Assembly: GCA_911810475.1 (NCBI GenBank)
Contig: OU461276.1
Location: forward strand, 3,287,501-3,351,500
Source of the DNA: Candidatus Celerinatantimonas neptuna
GTDB lineage: Bacteria; Pseudomonadota; Gammaproteobacteria; Enterobacterales; Celerinatantimonadaceae
Length of the DNA stretch: 64,000 bases
Direction: 5' to 3'
The notes under the pieces are model-generated. The model was not told the origin of the DNA, did not search any database, and saw only the letters and a program-made list of their open reading frames with translations. A program made the position numbers and the translations under genes. Position 1 is the first letter of the stretch. Each line of letters opens with the position of its first letter. Shown one piece after another: positions 25,704 to 35,698 of the stretch.

Positions 25704-26509
25704 AAGTTGTCCAAAACCGATTGAATATTTCCGGCTTCAAGCTGTTTGAAGTAATTAGCTGTTTTGACTTTGAGCTCTCCCATAGATGACTCATCGCAAA
25801 CGATGATGCATTTTTGATGAAGTTGCATGGCTGAAACTGTCCATAGATGATTGACGCTGCCTTCTACCGCAGCCTGAAGAGCCAATGCTTTGTGTGGACC
25901 ATCAACCAGAATCATGACTTCCTGTGCATCGAGTAGTGTACCCACACCAATTGTTAATGCCTGACGGGGTACTTCATCTAATGAGTTAAAAAAGCGTGAG
26001 TTGGCTTGTCGGGTATTCTCTGTTAGGGTTTTAACCCGTGTTCTGGATGACAAAGATGACCCCGGTTCGTTAAATGCGATATGCCCGTCACTTCCGACTC
26101 CCCCCATGAATAGATGAATGTGTCCATATCTGGCTATTTTAGCTTCGTAGTTTTTACATTCTTGTTCCAGGTCGATCGCATTTCCATCCAGAAGGTGGAT
26201 GTTTTGTGGCTGTATATCAATATGGTTAAAGAAGTTATCGTACATAAATGTACGATAACTTTGGCTGTGTTCGGCTGGGAGGCCCACGTATTCATCCATA
26301 TTGAATGTTACAACATGCTCGAAGCTGACTAACCCTCTTTGATAGAGGTTGATCAGTTCTTTATAAGCACTTAGTGGGCTGCTACCAGTAGGGCATCCTA
26401 AAATAAATGGCCTGTTTTTATCCGGTGCGAATTGGTTAATCCGGTCCGCAATATACTGACCAGCCCAGATACCGACATCAGAACCGTTTTGAAGAGGGAT
26501 TAAGCGCAT
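25700..26509 (-). CDS. nagB: glucosamine-6-phosphate deaminase
   Basis: NagB converts GlcN-6-P to fructose-6-P and ammonia. Signatures: [30 protein letters not shown] (catalytic Asp), [20 protein letters not shown] (catalytic His) and [14 protein letters not shown]. The length of 269 residues is close to the 266 of E. coli, and the allosteric-type N-terminus is present. AGGAG precedes the ATG. It is the first gene of nagB-nagA-nagC. The PTS transporter nagE, which faces nagB in E. coli, is not in this window; glnS takes its place. Confidence 0.97.
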   Translation of the reverse strand: MRLIPLQNGSDVGIWAGQYIADRINQFAPDKNRPFILGCPTGSSPLSAYKELINLYQRGLVSFEHVVTFNMDEYVGLPAEHSQSYRTFMYDNFFNHIDIQPQNIHLLDGNAIDLEQECKNYEAKIARYGHIHLFMGGVGSDGHIAFNEPGSSLSSRTRVKTLTENTRQANSRFFNSLDEVPRQALTIGVGTLLDAQEVMILVDGPHKALALQAAVEGSVNHLWTVSAMQLHQKCIIVCDESSMGELKVKTANYFKQLEAGNIQSVLDNL

Positions 26510-26542
26510 ACGTACTCCTGTGTCAACATGACTAAACCAACG

Positions 26543-26571
26543 ATAGTCTAATTTTAACTTATTTCATACAA
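26543..26571 (-). promoter_or_regulatory. putative nagB promoter
   Basis: On the minus strand TTGTAT (26571-26566) and GACTAT (26548-26543) are 17 bases apart, with a predicted start near 26536, about 27 bases before the nagB ATG. Confidence 0.4.
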
Positions 26572-26592
26572 AAAAATAAGACAAGCGAAACG

Positions 26593-26626
26593 TTCTTTTC
26601 GAGATACTAATTCGTCTTGAAAAGAA
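26593..26626. promoter_or_regulatory. inverted repeat upstream of nagB, candidate NagC operator
   Basis: TTCTTTTCGAGA (26593-26604) and TCTTGAAAAGAA (26615-26626) match in 11 of 12 positions as an inverted repeat with a 10-base centre. It lies about 20 bases upstream of the nagB -35 box. Position and AT-rich arms are plausible for NagC, but the match to the NagC consensus is not exact. Confidence 0.4.
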
Positions 26627-26977
26627 TATTTAATACGATAATTATGACAAATATTTGGCTTTTTAATATTAATTAATTATTTATAAAAAATAAGTCTTGA
26701 TGATAAGTATCATGTCATTTATCTGGGATATATTTGTGTTGGTTTATTCCTAATTTCACTTAACTTATTATTTTTAATAAAAGCGAATTGTAATCACTCC
26801 CTATGACAGATTTTGATTGTATTTTTTGGTAAGGCTTCTGATTTGCCTGAATTATCATCGAATTGATCTTTAAGTAGGCTTTTATCATCTATAGAATTCA
26901 GATAAGGCTTGTAGTTCGCGGGAAGATTAGCGATGATACTTGGCTATTCAAGGAACAATGGATATAGGTAATAAGTG

Positions 26978-28648
26978 ATGAGTGAGGCGGAGTCACGCCC
27001 TAGCAATTTTATTCGTCAGATTATTGATGAAGATTTGAAAGCGGGTCGGCATACAGCTATTCATACTCGGTTCCCACCGGAACCAAATGGTTATTTACAT
27101 ATTGGTCATGCAAAAGCAATTTGCCTGAATTTCTCTATCGCTGAAGATTATCAGGGTCAATGTAATTTGCGCTTTGATGATACGAATCCTGAAAAAGAAG
27201 ATATCGACTATGTTGAATCGATCCAACAAGATATTAAATGGTTAGGGTTCAACTGGAGTGGTGATGTCTGTTACTCGTCAAATTATTTTGAAAAGCTATA
27301 TGAATTTGCCGTTGATTTAATTCAGCAGGGCAAAGCATATGTTGATTTTCTTAGCCCTCAGTCCATCCGTGAGTATCGGGGCTCTTTGAAAGAGCCAGGT
27401 AAGAACAGCCCTTACCGTGATACACCTGCTGCAGAAAATCTGGCTGCATTTGAGAAAATGCGTGCAGGTGAGTATGAAGAAGGCAAAGCATGTCTTAGAG
27501 CTAAAATCGATATGGCATCTCCATTTATGGTGATGCGTGATCCGGTTTTGTATCGAGTTCGTTTTGCTCACCATCATCAGAGTGGCGATAAGTGGTGCAT
27601 TTATCCAATGTATGATTTCACACATTGTATCTCTGATGCTCTGGAAGGAATTACTCATTCGTTATGTTCACTTGAGTTTCAGGATAATCGCCGGTTGTAT
27701 GACTGGGTTTTAGATAATCTGTCAATTGATTGGAATCCTCGTCCTCATCAATATGAATTCTCTCGACTGAATCTTGAATTTACAGTCACATCGAAGCGTA
27801 AATTAAATACTCTAGTGACTGATGGTATTGTTTCCGGGTGGGATGATCCGCGTATGCCAACGGTTGCCGGTATGCGTCGACGGGGTTATACACCTCATTC
27901 GATTCGAGATTTTTGTCAGCGTATCGGGGTGACAAAGCAAGAGAACACAGTTGAAATGGCGATGTTAGAAGCATGTGTTCGTGAAGATCTTAATGACCAT
28001 GCTCCGCGCAGCATGGCGGTATTAGATCCGGTTCGCCTGGTGATTGAAAATTATCCGCAAGGTCAACAGGAGACAATTTCCGCACCGGTTCATCCACAAC
28101 ATGAATCGATGGGAGAGCGGGAAATTACTTTTTCTCGTGAGTTGTGGATTGAAAGAGAAGATTTCCGGGAAGAAGCCAACAAAAAATATAAACGGTTAGT
28201 TCTGGGTAAAGAAGTCCGCCTGCGTAATGCTTATGTTGTTAAAGCTGAACGGGTTGAGAAAGACGATATTGGGCAGATCACAACCATTTATTGCAGCTAT
28301 GACCCCGGTACACTTGGCGCAGCTCCTGAAGGTCGGAAAGTAAAAGGTGTCATTCATTGGGTGAGTGCCGATACTGCCAAGCCTGCTGAATTTCGTATCT
28401 ATGACAGATTATTTAACGTGCCAAATCCTGGTGCTACAGAAAGCTTTTTAGATGTGGTTAATCCTGACTCATTGAGTGTATGCAAAGGTTTTGTTGAAGA
28501 GACAATGCAAAATGCGAAAGTGGGGGAAGGTTATCAGTTTGAACGTCAGGGATATTTCTGTTCAGACTCTGACTCAACACCAGAACATCTGATCTTTAAT
28601 CGTACAGTTGGTTTACGTGACACCTGGGCTAAAATGAATGTAGCTTAG
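26978..28648 (+). CDS. glnS: glutaminyl-tRNA synthetase
   Basis: This class I synthetase charges tRNA-Gln directly. The HIGH motif is in [15 protein letters not shown] (about 36-50). The KMSKS loop appears as VTSKRKL, close to the VMSKRKL of E. coli. Anticodon-binding beta-barrels make up the C-terminal half ([26 protein letters not shown]). The length of 556 residues is typical (554 in E. coli). I use the ATG at 26978 and not the GTG directly before it. In E. coli glnS also lies next to the nag genes. Confidence 0.97.
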   Translation: MSEAESRPSNFIRQIIDEDLKAGRHTAIHTRFPPEPNGYLHIGHAKAICLNFSIAEDYQGQCNLRFDDTNPEKEDIDYVESIQQDIKWLGFNWSGDVCYSSNYFEKLYEFAVDLIQQGKAYVDFLSPQSIREYRGSLKEPGKNSPYRDTPAAENLAAFEKMRAGEYEEGKACLRAKIDMASPFMVMRDPVLYRVRFAHHHQSGDKWCIYPMYDFTHCISDALEGITHSLCSLEFQDNRRLYDWVLDNLSIDWNPRPHQYEFSRLNLEFTVTSKRKLNTLVTDGIVSGWDDPRMPTVAGMRRRGYTPHSIRDFCQRIGVTKQENTVEMAMLEACVREDLNDHAPRSMAVLDPVRLVIENYPQGQQETISAPVHPQHESMGEREITFSRELWIEREDFREEANKKYKRLVLGKEVRLRNAYVVKAERVEKDDIGQITTIYCSYDPGTLGAAPEGRKVKGVIHWVSADTAKPAEFRIYDRLFNVPNPGATESFLDVVNPDSLSVCKGFVEETMQNAKVGEGYQFERQGYFCSDSDSTPEHLIFNRTVGLRDTWAKMNVA

Positions 28649-28670
28649 TTATTTTTGTAATACCCTATGG

Positions 28671-28700
28671 AAGGCATCTGTAATGAAGGTGCCTTTTTAT
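28671..28700 (+). terminator. terminator of glnS
   Basis: AAGGCA (28671-28676) and TGCCTT form a 6-base stem around a 13-base loop, followed by TTTATTT. Confidence 0.65.
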
Positions 28701-28809
28701 TTGTTAATTCGTTGATTATTCGGCTGACATATTTATATAAATAATGTAGCGTACACATGGTATTTATGGCTCAACAAAGGCCCGATAAGTATCAGAATGA
28801 GGAGTTAAC

Positions 28810-29448
28810 ATGGTCGATAAAACCATCATGGTAAAACCGGAACAGGCTTTGCCCGGGCGAGCAGATAGTATGCCCGTTTCCGGAGAGCATTTTGTGCATC
28901 ATACATCTTATTTACGTCCCTTTGATAAGTCGATGGAAGTGACTTATTTTGGGCTAGGATGCTTTTGGGGAGCAGAGCGTTTATTTTGGGAACAACCAGG
29001 TGTGGTATCGACAGCCGTTGGATATGCGGATGGGTATACACCAAACCCGACTTACGAAGAAGTTTGTACGGGGCAGACCGGGCATGCTGAAGCTGTATTA
29101 GTTGTTTTTGACCCGGTGAGTACCAGTTATGAACGGTTGTTGAAGCTCTTTTTTGAAAATCATGACCCGACTCAGGGGATGCGTCAGGGCGGAGATATCG
29201 GAACTCAATACCGTTCATTAATACTTACAACTAATCCACATCAGTATCGTCTAGCAGAACGTGCATTGGAAAGTTACCAGCAGGCATTGGCTCAGGCTGG
29301 TAAGCCTCCTATTACAACAGAGGTTCATCCTGCCGACGAATTTTACTATGCAGAGGATTATCATCAGCAGTATCTGGCAAAAAATCCAGAAGGTTATTGT
29401 GGCCTTGCTGGAACAGGGATTTGTATGCCCCCGATGCTGCAAAGTTAA
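28810..29448 (+). CDS. msrA: peptide methionine sulfoxide reductase MsrA
   Basis: MsrA reduces S-methionine sulfoxide in proteins. The catalytic Cys is in [13 protein letters not shown] (C51). Substrate-binding and recycling regions are visible as [38 protein letters not shown] and the C-terminal GLAGTGICM with the resolving Cys. The length of 212 residues equals E. coli MsrA. GAGGAG precedes the ATG. It is convergent with gloC. Confidence 0.97.
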   Translation: MVDKTIMVKPEQALPGRADSMPVSGEHFVHHTSYLRPFDKSMEVTYFGLGCFWGAERLFWEQPGVVSTAVGYADGYTPNPTYEEVCTGQTGHAEAVLVVFDPVSTSYERLLKLFFENHDPTQGMRQGGDIGTQYRSLILTTNPHQYRLAERALESYQQALAQAGKPPITTEVHPADEFYYAEDYHQQYLAKNPEGYCGLAGTGICMPPMLQS

Positions 29449-29461
29449 ATTGTAATAGAAC

Positions 29462-29482
29462 AGCCAGCAGGGAAAGCTGGCT
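29462..29482. terminator. hairpin between convergent msrA and gloC
   Basis: AGCCAGC (29462-29468) and GCTGGCT (29476-29482) form a perfect 7-base stem with a 7-base loop. A T-run is missing on both sides, so termination may be weak. Confidence 0.45.
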
Positions 29483-29489
29483 ATATAGA

Positions 29490-30119
29490 TTATCGTAAAA
29501 AAGGATTATGTGACCGTTCATCACCAATTGTTGATGAAGGGCCATGACCGGGGATGATGACATAATTATCTTCAAGTGTTAATAATTGTTCCCGGATCGA
29601 TTGGATCAATTGTTCATAGTTGCCTTGTGGGAAGTCGGTACGTCCGATGGAACGGTTGAACAGGACATCGCCAACCCAGGCTATATGTTTTAAATGATCG
29701 ATAAAAACGATATGGCCGGGGGTGTGGCCTGGACAAAAGCGCACGTCAAGACAAATATTCCCAACATTGACTTCATCACCTTGTTTAAGCCATTGATCAG
29801 GCTTGAATGAATCTGTTTGTCCAAATCCAAACATTTGTCCCTGTTCAGCCAGAGCATCGAGCCAGAATTGATCGGCTTGATGAGGTCCAATAATGTCAAC
29901 CCCAAAGTGCTTTGCGATGGCTGCTGTGGCACCGACATGGTCAAGGTGCCCATGAGTTAAAAGGATTTTTGTGAGTGTTAATTTTCGCTTTTCAACGGCC
30001 TGAATCAGTTTGTTTGCTTCTCCACCCGGATCGATAAGTGCTGCCTGAAGGGTTTCATCGCACCAAAGAAGAGAACAATTCTGTGCAAAAGAAGTGACTG
30101 GAATAATATGATAAGACAT
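29490..30119 (-). CDS. gloC: hydroxyacylglutathione hydrolase GloC (metallo-beta-lactamase fold)
   Basis: The 209-residue type II glyoxalase matches E. coli YcbL/GloC. Metal ligands are in LTHGHLDHVG (about 55-64), CPGHTPGHIVF, VGDVLFNRSIGRTD and IPGHGPSSTIGDE. It hydrolyses S-lactoylglutathione made by GloA, which is encoded at 42.5 kb. The start MSYHIIPVTSFAQNC is typical. It is smaller than GloB (251) and lacks its C-terminal domain. Confidence 0.92.
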   Translation of the reverse strand: MSYHIIPVTSFAQNCSLLWCDETLQAALIDPGGEANKLIQAVEKRKLTLTKILLTHGHLDHVGATAAIAKHFGVDIIGPHQADQFWLDALAEQGQMFGFGQTDSFKPDQWLKQGDEVNVGNICLDVRFCPGHTPGHIVFIDHLKHIAWVGDVLFNRSIGRTDFPQGNYEQLIQSIREQLLTLEDNYVIIPGHGPSSTIGDERSHNPFLR

Positions 30120-30248
30120 AGTTTTATCTTTTTAGATAACGAACACTAAAAGCAATGATTGCATTTTAACTGAACTCATCTAGATCACCTAATCGATATC
30201 AATCAGTTATTCACTGCAACTCGTCCTTGAGTGTTATAAAAATAGGTT

Positions 30249-30665
30249 CTATTCAGCGATATCATCTTGGGTCAAAAAAGCATATTCCAGAATGGGGATA
30301 CGTCCCGCGGCTTGTGCACACCGAATCGACGGTATATTGCCATTGGCAATACATCCAAGTAAAAGATTTGATTTGCTATTGCCTGCGAGTTTTTTACAGA
30401 GCTTATTTTGAGCAATTGCTGCCAGATGCTTGCCTCGAAACTCTGGCAGAATAACTTTTTCATCGACCCAATAGCCCGGAATAAATGCATAGGTATGGAA
30501 ATGATAGATGAATAATCCAGCCGGACTTTGCCTATAGTAGATAATGAATGCGTTTGCATGAGTAATAGCCTCTTCAACAGTGGCCATTTGGGTTGGTTCA
30601 AGCAGACCTCGAAGGTGAGGCATTTTAAGAAGTGTCGTTTGATATGCACGCTCTATTGCCTGCAT
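30249..30665 (-). CDS. C-terminal GNAT-like acetyltransferase half of a split gene
   Basis: This 138-residue frame begins MQAIERAYQTTLLKMPHLRG and contains an acetyl-CoA-binding motif, VDEKVILPEFRGKHLAAIAQ (R-x-x-G-K/x-x-L type), followed by CIANGNIPSIRCAQAAGRIP, typical of the GNAT fold. It overlaps the upstream frame by 13 bases in the -1 frame. No independent ribosome-binding site is convincing. It is probably the C-terminal domain of a protein of about 300 residues joined by frameshifting, or a gene broken by a one-base change. The substrate is unknown. Confidence 0.65.
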   Translation of the reverse strand: MQAIERAYQTTLLKMPHLRGLLEPTQMATVEEAITHANAFIIYYRQSPAGLFIYHFHTYAFIPGYWVDEKVILPEFRGKHLAAIAQNKLCKKLAGNSKSNLLLGCIANGNIPSIRCAQAAGRIPILEYAFLTQDDIAE

Positions 30666-30680
30666 ACACCACTTTTTAAA
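30643..30680 (-). promoter_or_regulatory. candidate -1 frameshift site joining the split GNAT-like gene
   Basis: The heptamer T_TTA_AAA (30680-30674) lies in the correct frame of the first ORF. After a 7-base spacer, TATGCA (30666-30661) and TGCATA (30648-30643) can form a 6-base stem. This is the layout of a programmed -1 site. A simple indel in the A5 run would look the same. Confidence 0.45.
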
Positions 30681-31150
30681 TCAGATGATGAGGCCCGGGT
30701 TATCTGGCAGTCTGTATCGGTTACTGGCGAAATAGTCTGGTTATTTGAAAGCGTTCGGACATAAACGAATTGATCTATTTGACAGTTTGTTGGGCTGCTT
30801 TGAGTATGGGTACGCCGCAATATGCGTATTGCTTTTGCTTTTAAAGGTTGCCAGGTTTTAAAAATTTGTTCAGCAGCCTTCGCAGTCAGAGGTGCACTCG
30901 AGGCGGCTAATTCAATGAATGGTTTATGAATATTCCGGTTAACGTAACGTGGACCGGTCAGATACGTATTTCCGTCTGATTTTATGATTTTTTGTTGAAA
31001 AAAGTGTTGAGGCAGATTCGTTTCCCTAAAAGGAAAACAAGCAGAAAAATCAGGGTTGTCACACCATGCAAGCTGTTGCTTGAGAAAATGATTCAAGCCT
31101 TCTGTGAGCTGTTTCTTTGGTAGAGGAAGAAAAGAGAAACTTTGTAGCAT
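30653..31150 (-). CDS. N-terminal half of a split GNAT-like protein
   Basis: This 165-residue frame (MLQSFSFLPLPKKQLTEGLN onwards, with CFPFRETNLPQHFF and LTGPRYVNRNIHKPFIELAA) shows no signal peptide or membrane helix. It ends SSDLKSGVCRQ and a stop. Reading one base back at TTTAAAA gives SDLKKWCMQAIERAY, which joins smoothly to the downstream acetyltransferase frame. I start at the ATG at 31150; a TTG at 31162 is possible. I do not know the full-length family by name; a two-domain GNAT protein is the best guess. Confidence 0.6.
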   Translation of the reverse strand: MLQSFSFLPLPKKQLTEGLNHFLKQQLAWCDNPDFSACFPFRETNLPQHFFQQKIIKSDGNTYLTGPRYVNRNIHKPFIELAASSAPLTAKAAEQIFKTWQPLKAKAIRILRRTHTQSSPTNCQIDQFVYVRTLSNNQTISPVTDTDCQITRASSSDLKSGVCRQ

Positions 31151-31302
31151 ATAGTCAAGCAATGAAATTTCTCAAGTTTTTTGAATATGATGTTAATCAA
31201 CATAACATTGATTCAGATGTTAAGAAAACAGGATTTTCAAATGAGGGATAGATGTTCCAGTAAGACAGGGAAATTATAAATAATAAAAGAGAGTTAAAGA
31301 AT

Positions 31303-31379
<77 letters not shown>

Positions 31380-31398
31380 ACACTTAAGAATATCGGAT

Positions 31399-31475
<77 letters not shown>

Positions 31476-31635
31476 TCCGATGAAGCGCATATTAGGGAAG
31501 ATGATTGACAAATGCAAGGATAATTATAAAAAATACTGCTAAACGCTTATTTTACGATCAATCTGCTAAAAACTACGGATTTAAACTAAACAAGGCTATA
31601 ATGGATAACTATTTTATCCATCGATTTGAGAGATT

Positions 31636-33753
31636 ATGGCAGAGTATTTTGCCTCGGCAGCGAAAGGCCTGGAGCCTCTTGTTGAGTTAGAGCTGCGAGA
31701 TTTAGGAATTACTGATTTAAAAATCGTCGGTAGCGGTGTGGCTTTTAAGGCGAGTGAGGAGCAGGCCTATCGGGCATGCCTGTGGAGTCGCTACGCATCA
31801 CGTATTTTGTATAAGCTCTCAAGTTTTGCTATCCATGATGTGATGGATTTGTACTTAGCGGCAAATTATATTCACTGGGAAACCTGGTTTGAACCGACTC
31901 AGACTTTTGCGGTTCATTGCTCCGGGACCAATCAAATCATCAATAATAGCCAGTTTGGGGCAATGAAGGTCAAAGATGCATTAGTTGACCGTTTTAACAC
32001 TAAATGTGGTCAGCGCCCGAGCGTGGACCGTCATTCACCTGATATCCGGATTGTTTTGCATATTCACCGCGACCAGGGGAATCTTTATTTTGATATGGTT
32101 GGCGAGCCGTTGCACCAGCGTGGTTATCGACAAGAGCAGGGCGCGGCACCTTTAAAAGAAAATCTGGCTGCTGCGATTGTCGCCCGGGCCAACTGGCAAC
32201 AAAATCTATTGGTTGACCCCATGTGTGGCTCGGGTACATTACTGATTGAAGCATTGATGAGTGCTGCAGATATTGCCCCTGGTTATTACCGGCAGCATTA
32301 TGCCCTAGAACAGCTAAGTTCATTTGATCAATCACTTTGGAAATCACTCCGGGACGAGGTCAATGAACGGGCTGAATCGGGGAAAAAACAGTGTCAACGC
32401 CGGTTATTTGGTTTTGATATTAGTGGCAGAATGGTCAAAATGGCGCGAGCGAACGTTCAGCAAGCCGGGTTAGCTAAATGGATCCAAATTGAATCAGGTG
32501 ATGCCCGAAATGTAACAAATCCCTTTGATTCGGATGAACCCGGCCTTGTGCTGTCGAATCCACCTTATGGTGAACGGCTCGATGATGCACCGACATTAAC
32601 TGGATTGTTTAGTGATTTGAGCCGTCAGCTGAAAGCCCATTTTGCCGGGTGGCAGGTCGCCATGTTATCTTCATCCGTTCATCTGTTGGATTATTTGCGA
32701 CTGCGTTCCTATAAACAGTATCGTTTCTTCAATGGCCCGTTAGATTGTTCTCTCAAACTCTATCAATTAAATGAGACACCTGTTGTCGGTGAAGCGCAGC
32801 GTTATGCTCAGGATTTCATTAATCGTTTGCAGAAAAACCAGAAAAAACTGAATAAATGGCTGAAACGAGAAGGGGTTCAATGTTATCGGCTCTACGATGC
32901 GGATTTGCCTGAGTATAATATGGCTGTAGACCGATATCAGGATTATTGGGTCATTCAGGAATATAGGGCCCCCAAATCAATAGACCCTAAGAAAGCCAGT
33001 CAGCGTTTATTTGATGCGTTAACCGGTATTGTTGCGAGTGGCTTATCTGAATCGGATAAAGTGATCGTTAAACAGCGTCAGCGTCAGCAGGGTCGTCAGC
33101 AATACCAGAAAATTGATGAACAAAAAAACCGGATTATTGTTCATGAGTATGATGCGAAATTTTATGTCAATTTGCGAGATTATCTGGATACCGGGTTATT
33201 TCTGGATCATCGAAACATGCGTCGTTGGTTTTTCGAACATAGCCGTGGTAAACGGGTTTTGAATTTGTTTGCTTATACCGGAACGGCCAGTGTGCATGCT
33301 GCATTAGGCGGGGCAACCCGGGTAACGACAGTCGATATGTCGAATACTTATCTTAATTGGGCAAAAGATAATTTCCGATTGAATCATCTGACCATTAGTG
33401 ATCACGAATTTATTCGGGCGGATTGTCTGAAATGGTTATCCGATTCTGTCACGCAAACATATGATCTTATCTTTTTAGATCCGCCGACTTTTTCCAATTC
33501 GAAAAAAATGGAAGGTGTTTTCGACATTCAACGTGACCATATTGAGCTGATTGATAAGGCGATGGGCTGTTTGAATGAAGATGGTACCTTGGTGTTTTCA
33601 AATAACAAACGACAATTTAAGTTGGATGAGCAGGCGATGACCGAACATGGTTACCAATGGCAAAATTTTTCAAAGCAGTCATTGCCGGTTGATTTTGAAC
33701 GGAACAAGTCAATTCACCAGTGTTGGTTAATTACCCGAATTCAGGCACAATAA
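31636..33753 (+). CDS. rlmL: 23S rRNA m2G2445/m7G2069 methyltransferase RlmKL
   Basis: RlmKL is a fusion of two Rossmann methyltransferases that modify the 23S rRNA during 50S assembly. Order: N-terminal THUMP domain (about 45-155), RlmL domain with DPMCGSGTLLIEAL and LSNPPYGERL (about 305-314), then the RlmK domain with VLNLFAYTGTASVHAA and LIFLDPPTFSNSKK (about 610-623). The length of 705 residues matches E. coli YcbY (702). GAGAG precedes the ATG. uup follows after 49 bases, as in E. coli. Confidence 0.96.
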   Translation: MAEYFASAAKGLEPLVELELRDLGITDLKIVGSGVAFKASEEQAYRACLWSRYASRILYKLSSFAIHDVMDLYLAANYIHWETWFEPTQTFAVHCSGTNQIINNSQFGAMKVKDALVDRFNTKCGQRPSVDRHSPDIRIVLHIHRDQGNLYFDMVGEPLHQRGYRQEQGAAPLKENLAAAIVARANWQQNLLVDPMCGSGTLLIEALMSAADIAPGYYRQHYALEQLSSFDQSLWKSLRDEVNERAESGKKQCQRRLFGFDISGRMVKMARANVQQAGLAKWIQIESGDARNVTNPFDSDEPGLVLSNPPYGERLDDAPTLTGLFSDLSRQLKAHFAGWQVAMLSSSVHLLDYLRLRSYKQYRFFNGPLDCSLKLYQLNETPVVGEAQRYAQDFINRLQKNQKKLNKWLKREGVQCYRLYDADLPEYNMAVDRYQDYWVIQEYRAPKSIDPKKASQRLFDALTGIVASGLSESDKVIVKQRQRQQGRQQYQKIDEQKNRIIVHEYDAKFYVNLRDYLDTGLFLDHRNMRRWFFEHSRGKRVLNLFAYTGTASVHAALGGATRVTTVDMSNTYLNWAKDNFRLNHLTISDHEFIRADCLKWLSDSVTQTYDLIFLDPPTFSNSKKMEGVFDIQRDHIELIDKAMGCLNEDGTLVFSNNKRQFKLDEQAMTEHGYQWQNFSKQSLPVDFERNKSIHQCWLITRIQAQ

Positions 33754-33802
33754 TCGCCGATGGTCGGGATATTCGCTGAATAAATAGAATGAGAGCAAAA
33801 TT

Positions 33803-35698
33803 GTGTTAGTCAATTTACAGGACGCTATGTTGGCATATGGCGACCATCCGCTATTAGATAATGCTAATTTACAGATACATCGTCAGGAACGGGTTTGCCT
33901 GGTTGGGCGCAATGGGGCTGGGAAAAGTACTCTACTTAAGGTCCTTGGGAATGAAATAGAACTGGATTCTGGCCAGAGACAGGTGGTTAATGGTGTCGTG
34001 GTTGCACGTTTGCAGCAGGATCCACCAGTAGCGCAAAGCACAACGGTTTATGATTATGTTTCTCAAAGCGATAGCCGGGTCGGTGTGCTTTTAAGTGAGT
34101 TTTATCGGCTAAGTCAGAGTGGTGATTCAAGTGAGAAGGCCCTGAATCGGCTGGCTTTACTTCAAGAAAAGATTGAGGCGGCTGATGGTTGGAGTTTCGA
34201 TCAGCAAATTAACAAGGCCTTGTCCTGGTTGGGGCTCGAAAGTTCGCAGACTTTAAAAGGATTATCTGGAGGATGGCTGCGAAAAGTAGCTCTGGCTCAG
34301 GCACTGGCGAGCCAGCCTGATCTATTGTTGCTGGATGAACCAACAAACCACCTTGATATTGATACGATCCGTTGGCTTGAAGAGTTTTTACTGAATTTCT
34401 CCGGCACCATCGTTTTTATCAGTCATGACCGGGCATTTATTCAAAAACTGGCGACTCGTATCGTTGATATTGACCGGGGAATTCTTACTTCATGGCCAGG
34501 TGATTATCAGACATATCTTGAAGGGAAAGCTGAATGGTTACGCGTTGAAGCTGAAAAAAATGCGCAGTTTGATAAAAAATTAGCTGAAGAAGAAACCTGG
34601 ATCCGTCAGGGGATTAAAGCACGACGAACTCGTAATGAAGGACGGGTCAGAGCATTAAAGGCATTGCGTCAGGAACGCCAAGATAGAGCCCAGAGTCAGG
34701 GCGTGTCACAAATGAAACTCGATGACGGTTTACGTTCCGGTAAATTGGTGTTTGAGGCTGAACATTTGGGCTATGACTGGGGACGCCAGATGATTATCGG
34801 GGATTCCAGTTTTCAGGTTCAACGGGGCGATAAAGTCGCTTTAGTGGGTCCCAATGGCAGTGGCAAATCAACGCTGTTGAAACTATTGCTTGGGGAATTA
34901 TCACCAACACGTGGCTCCTTGCGTTGTGGAACAAAACTGGAAGTTGCCTATTTTGACCAATATCGTCAAACCCTGGATCCAGAGAAATCGGTAATGGATA
35001 ATCTGGCTGATGGTAAACAAGAAGTGACCGTTAATGGGCAAAGCCGCCATGTGATGGGGTATTTGCAAGATTTTTTATTTCCACCTAAACGTGCATTTAC
35101 ACCGGTTAAGGCCCTCTCTGGAGGAGAGAAAAACCGTTTATTGCTTGCCCGGTTATTTCTTAGGCCAGCAAATTTATTGGTTTTGGATGAACCAACCAAT
35201 GATTTAGATGTCGAAACGCTGGAACTTCTTGAAGAGTTAATTGCGAATTACAAAGGGACTCTCTTTTTGGTGAGTCACGATCGTGCGTTTATCGATAATA
35301 CAGTGACTCAGACTTGGTTTTTTGCAGGTGAAGGGCAATTAATTAAAGCTGTTGGTGGCTATCAGGATCTACAAAATCAGCTGGCAAGGCAGTCTCAACC
35401 CCCTTCTGTTGTTAAAAAAGACAAGGCTGCAGATAAACCGAAGAAACGACAAAAGGAAAATAAAAGTCGTGAACGATTATCTTACAAACAAAAGAGGGAA
35501 CTTGATGAACTCCCAGAGAGAATTGCGCAAGTAGAAAAAGATCTGGAAGGGCTCCAGACCCAAGTAAGTGATGTGGGATTCTTTTCGCAGGATGTGAAAG
35601 TCACACAACCCATACTTGAGCAGCTTAAAGCTGCTGAGGAACAGCTGGAGATGTTGTTTAACCGTTGGGAAGAATTGGAAGAATTAAAAACTAAATGA
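33803..35698 (+). CDS. uup: ABC-F family ATPase Uup
   Basis: Uup is a soluble ABC-F protein linked to ribosome function and to suppression of transposon excision. It has two nucleotide-binding domains: GRNGAGKST (about 35-43) with LSGGW and LLLLDEPTNHLD, and GPNGSGKST (about 349-357) with LSGGEKNRLLLARL and LLVLDEPTNDLD. The interdomain linker contains RQGIKARRTRNEGRV. The C-terminal coiled coil (about 545-630) is typical of Uup. The start is a GTG, agreeing with the N-terminal family sequence. It overlaps the next gene. Confidence 0.95.
   Translation: MLVNLQDAMLAYGDHPLLDNANLQIHRQERVCLVGRNGAGKSTLLKVLGNEIELDSGQRQVVNGVVVARLQQDPPVAQSTTVYDYVSQSDSRVGVLLSEFYRLSQSGDSSEKALNRLALLQEKIEAADGWSFDQQINKALSWLGLESSQTLKGLSGGWLRKVALAQALASQPDLLLLDEPTNHLDIDTIRWLEEFLLNFSGTIVFISHDRAFIQKLATRIVDIDRGILTSWPGDYQTYLEGKAEWLRVEAEKNAQFDKKLAEEETWIRQGIKARRTRNEGRVRALKALRQERQDRAQSQGVSQMKLDDGLRSGKLVFEAEHLGYDWGRQMIIGDSSFQVQRGDKVALVGPNGSGKSTLLKLLLGELSPTRGSLRCGTKLEVAYFDQYRQTLDPEKSVMDNLADGKQEVTVNGQSRHVMGYLQDFLFPPKRAFTPVKALSGGEKNRLLLARLFLRPANLLVLDEPTNDLDVETLELLEELIANYKGTLFLVSHDRAFIDNTVTQTWFFAGEGQLIKAVGGYQDLQNQLARQSQPPSVVKKDKAADKPKKRQKENKSRERLSYKQKRELDELPERIAQVEKDLEGLQTQVSDVGFFSQDVKVTQPILEQLKAAEEQLEMLFNRWEELEELKTK

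Larger units (their letters stand above)
26510..26977. other. divergent nagB/glnS regulatory region
   Basis: The stretch is about 470 AT-rich bases. It holds a candidate nagB promoter and a long inverted repeat, both listed separately. The half next to glnS shows nothing distinct. Confidence 0.4.
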
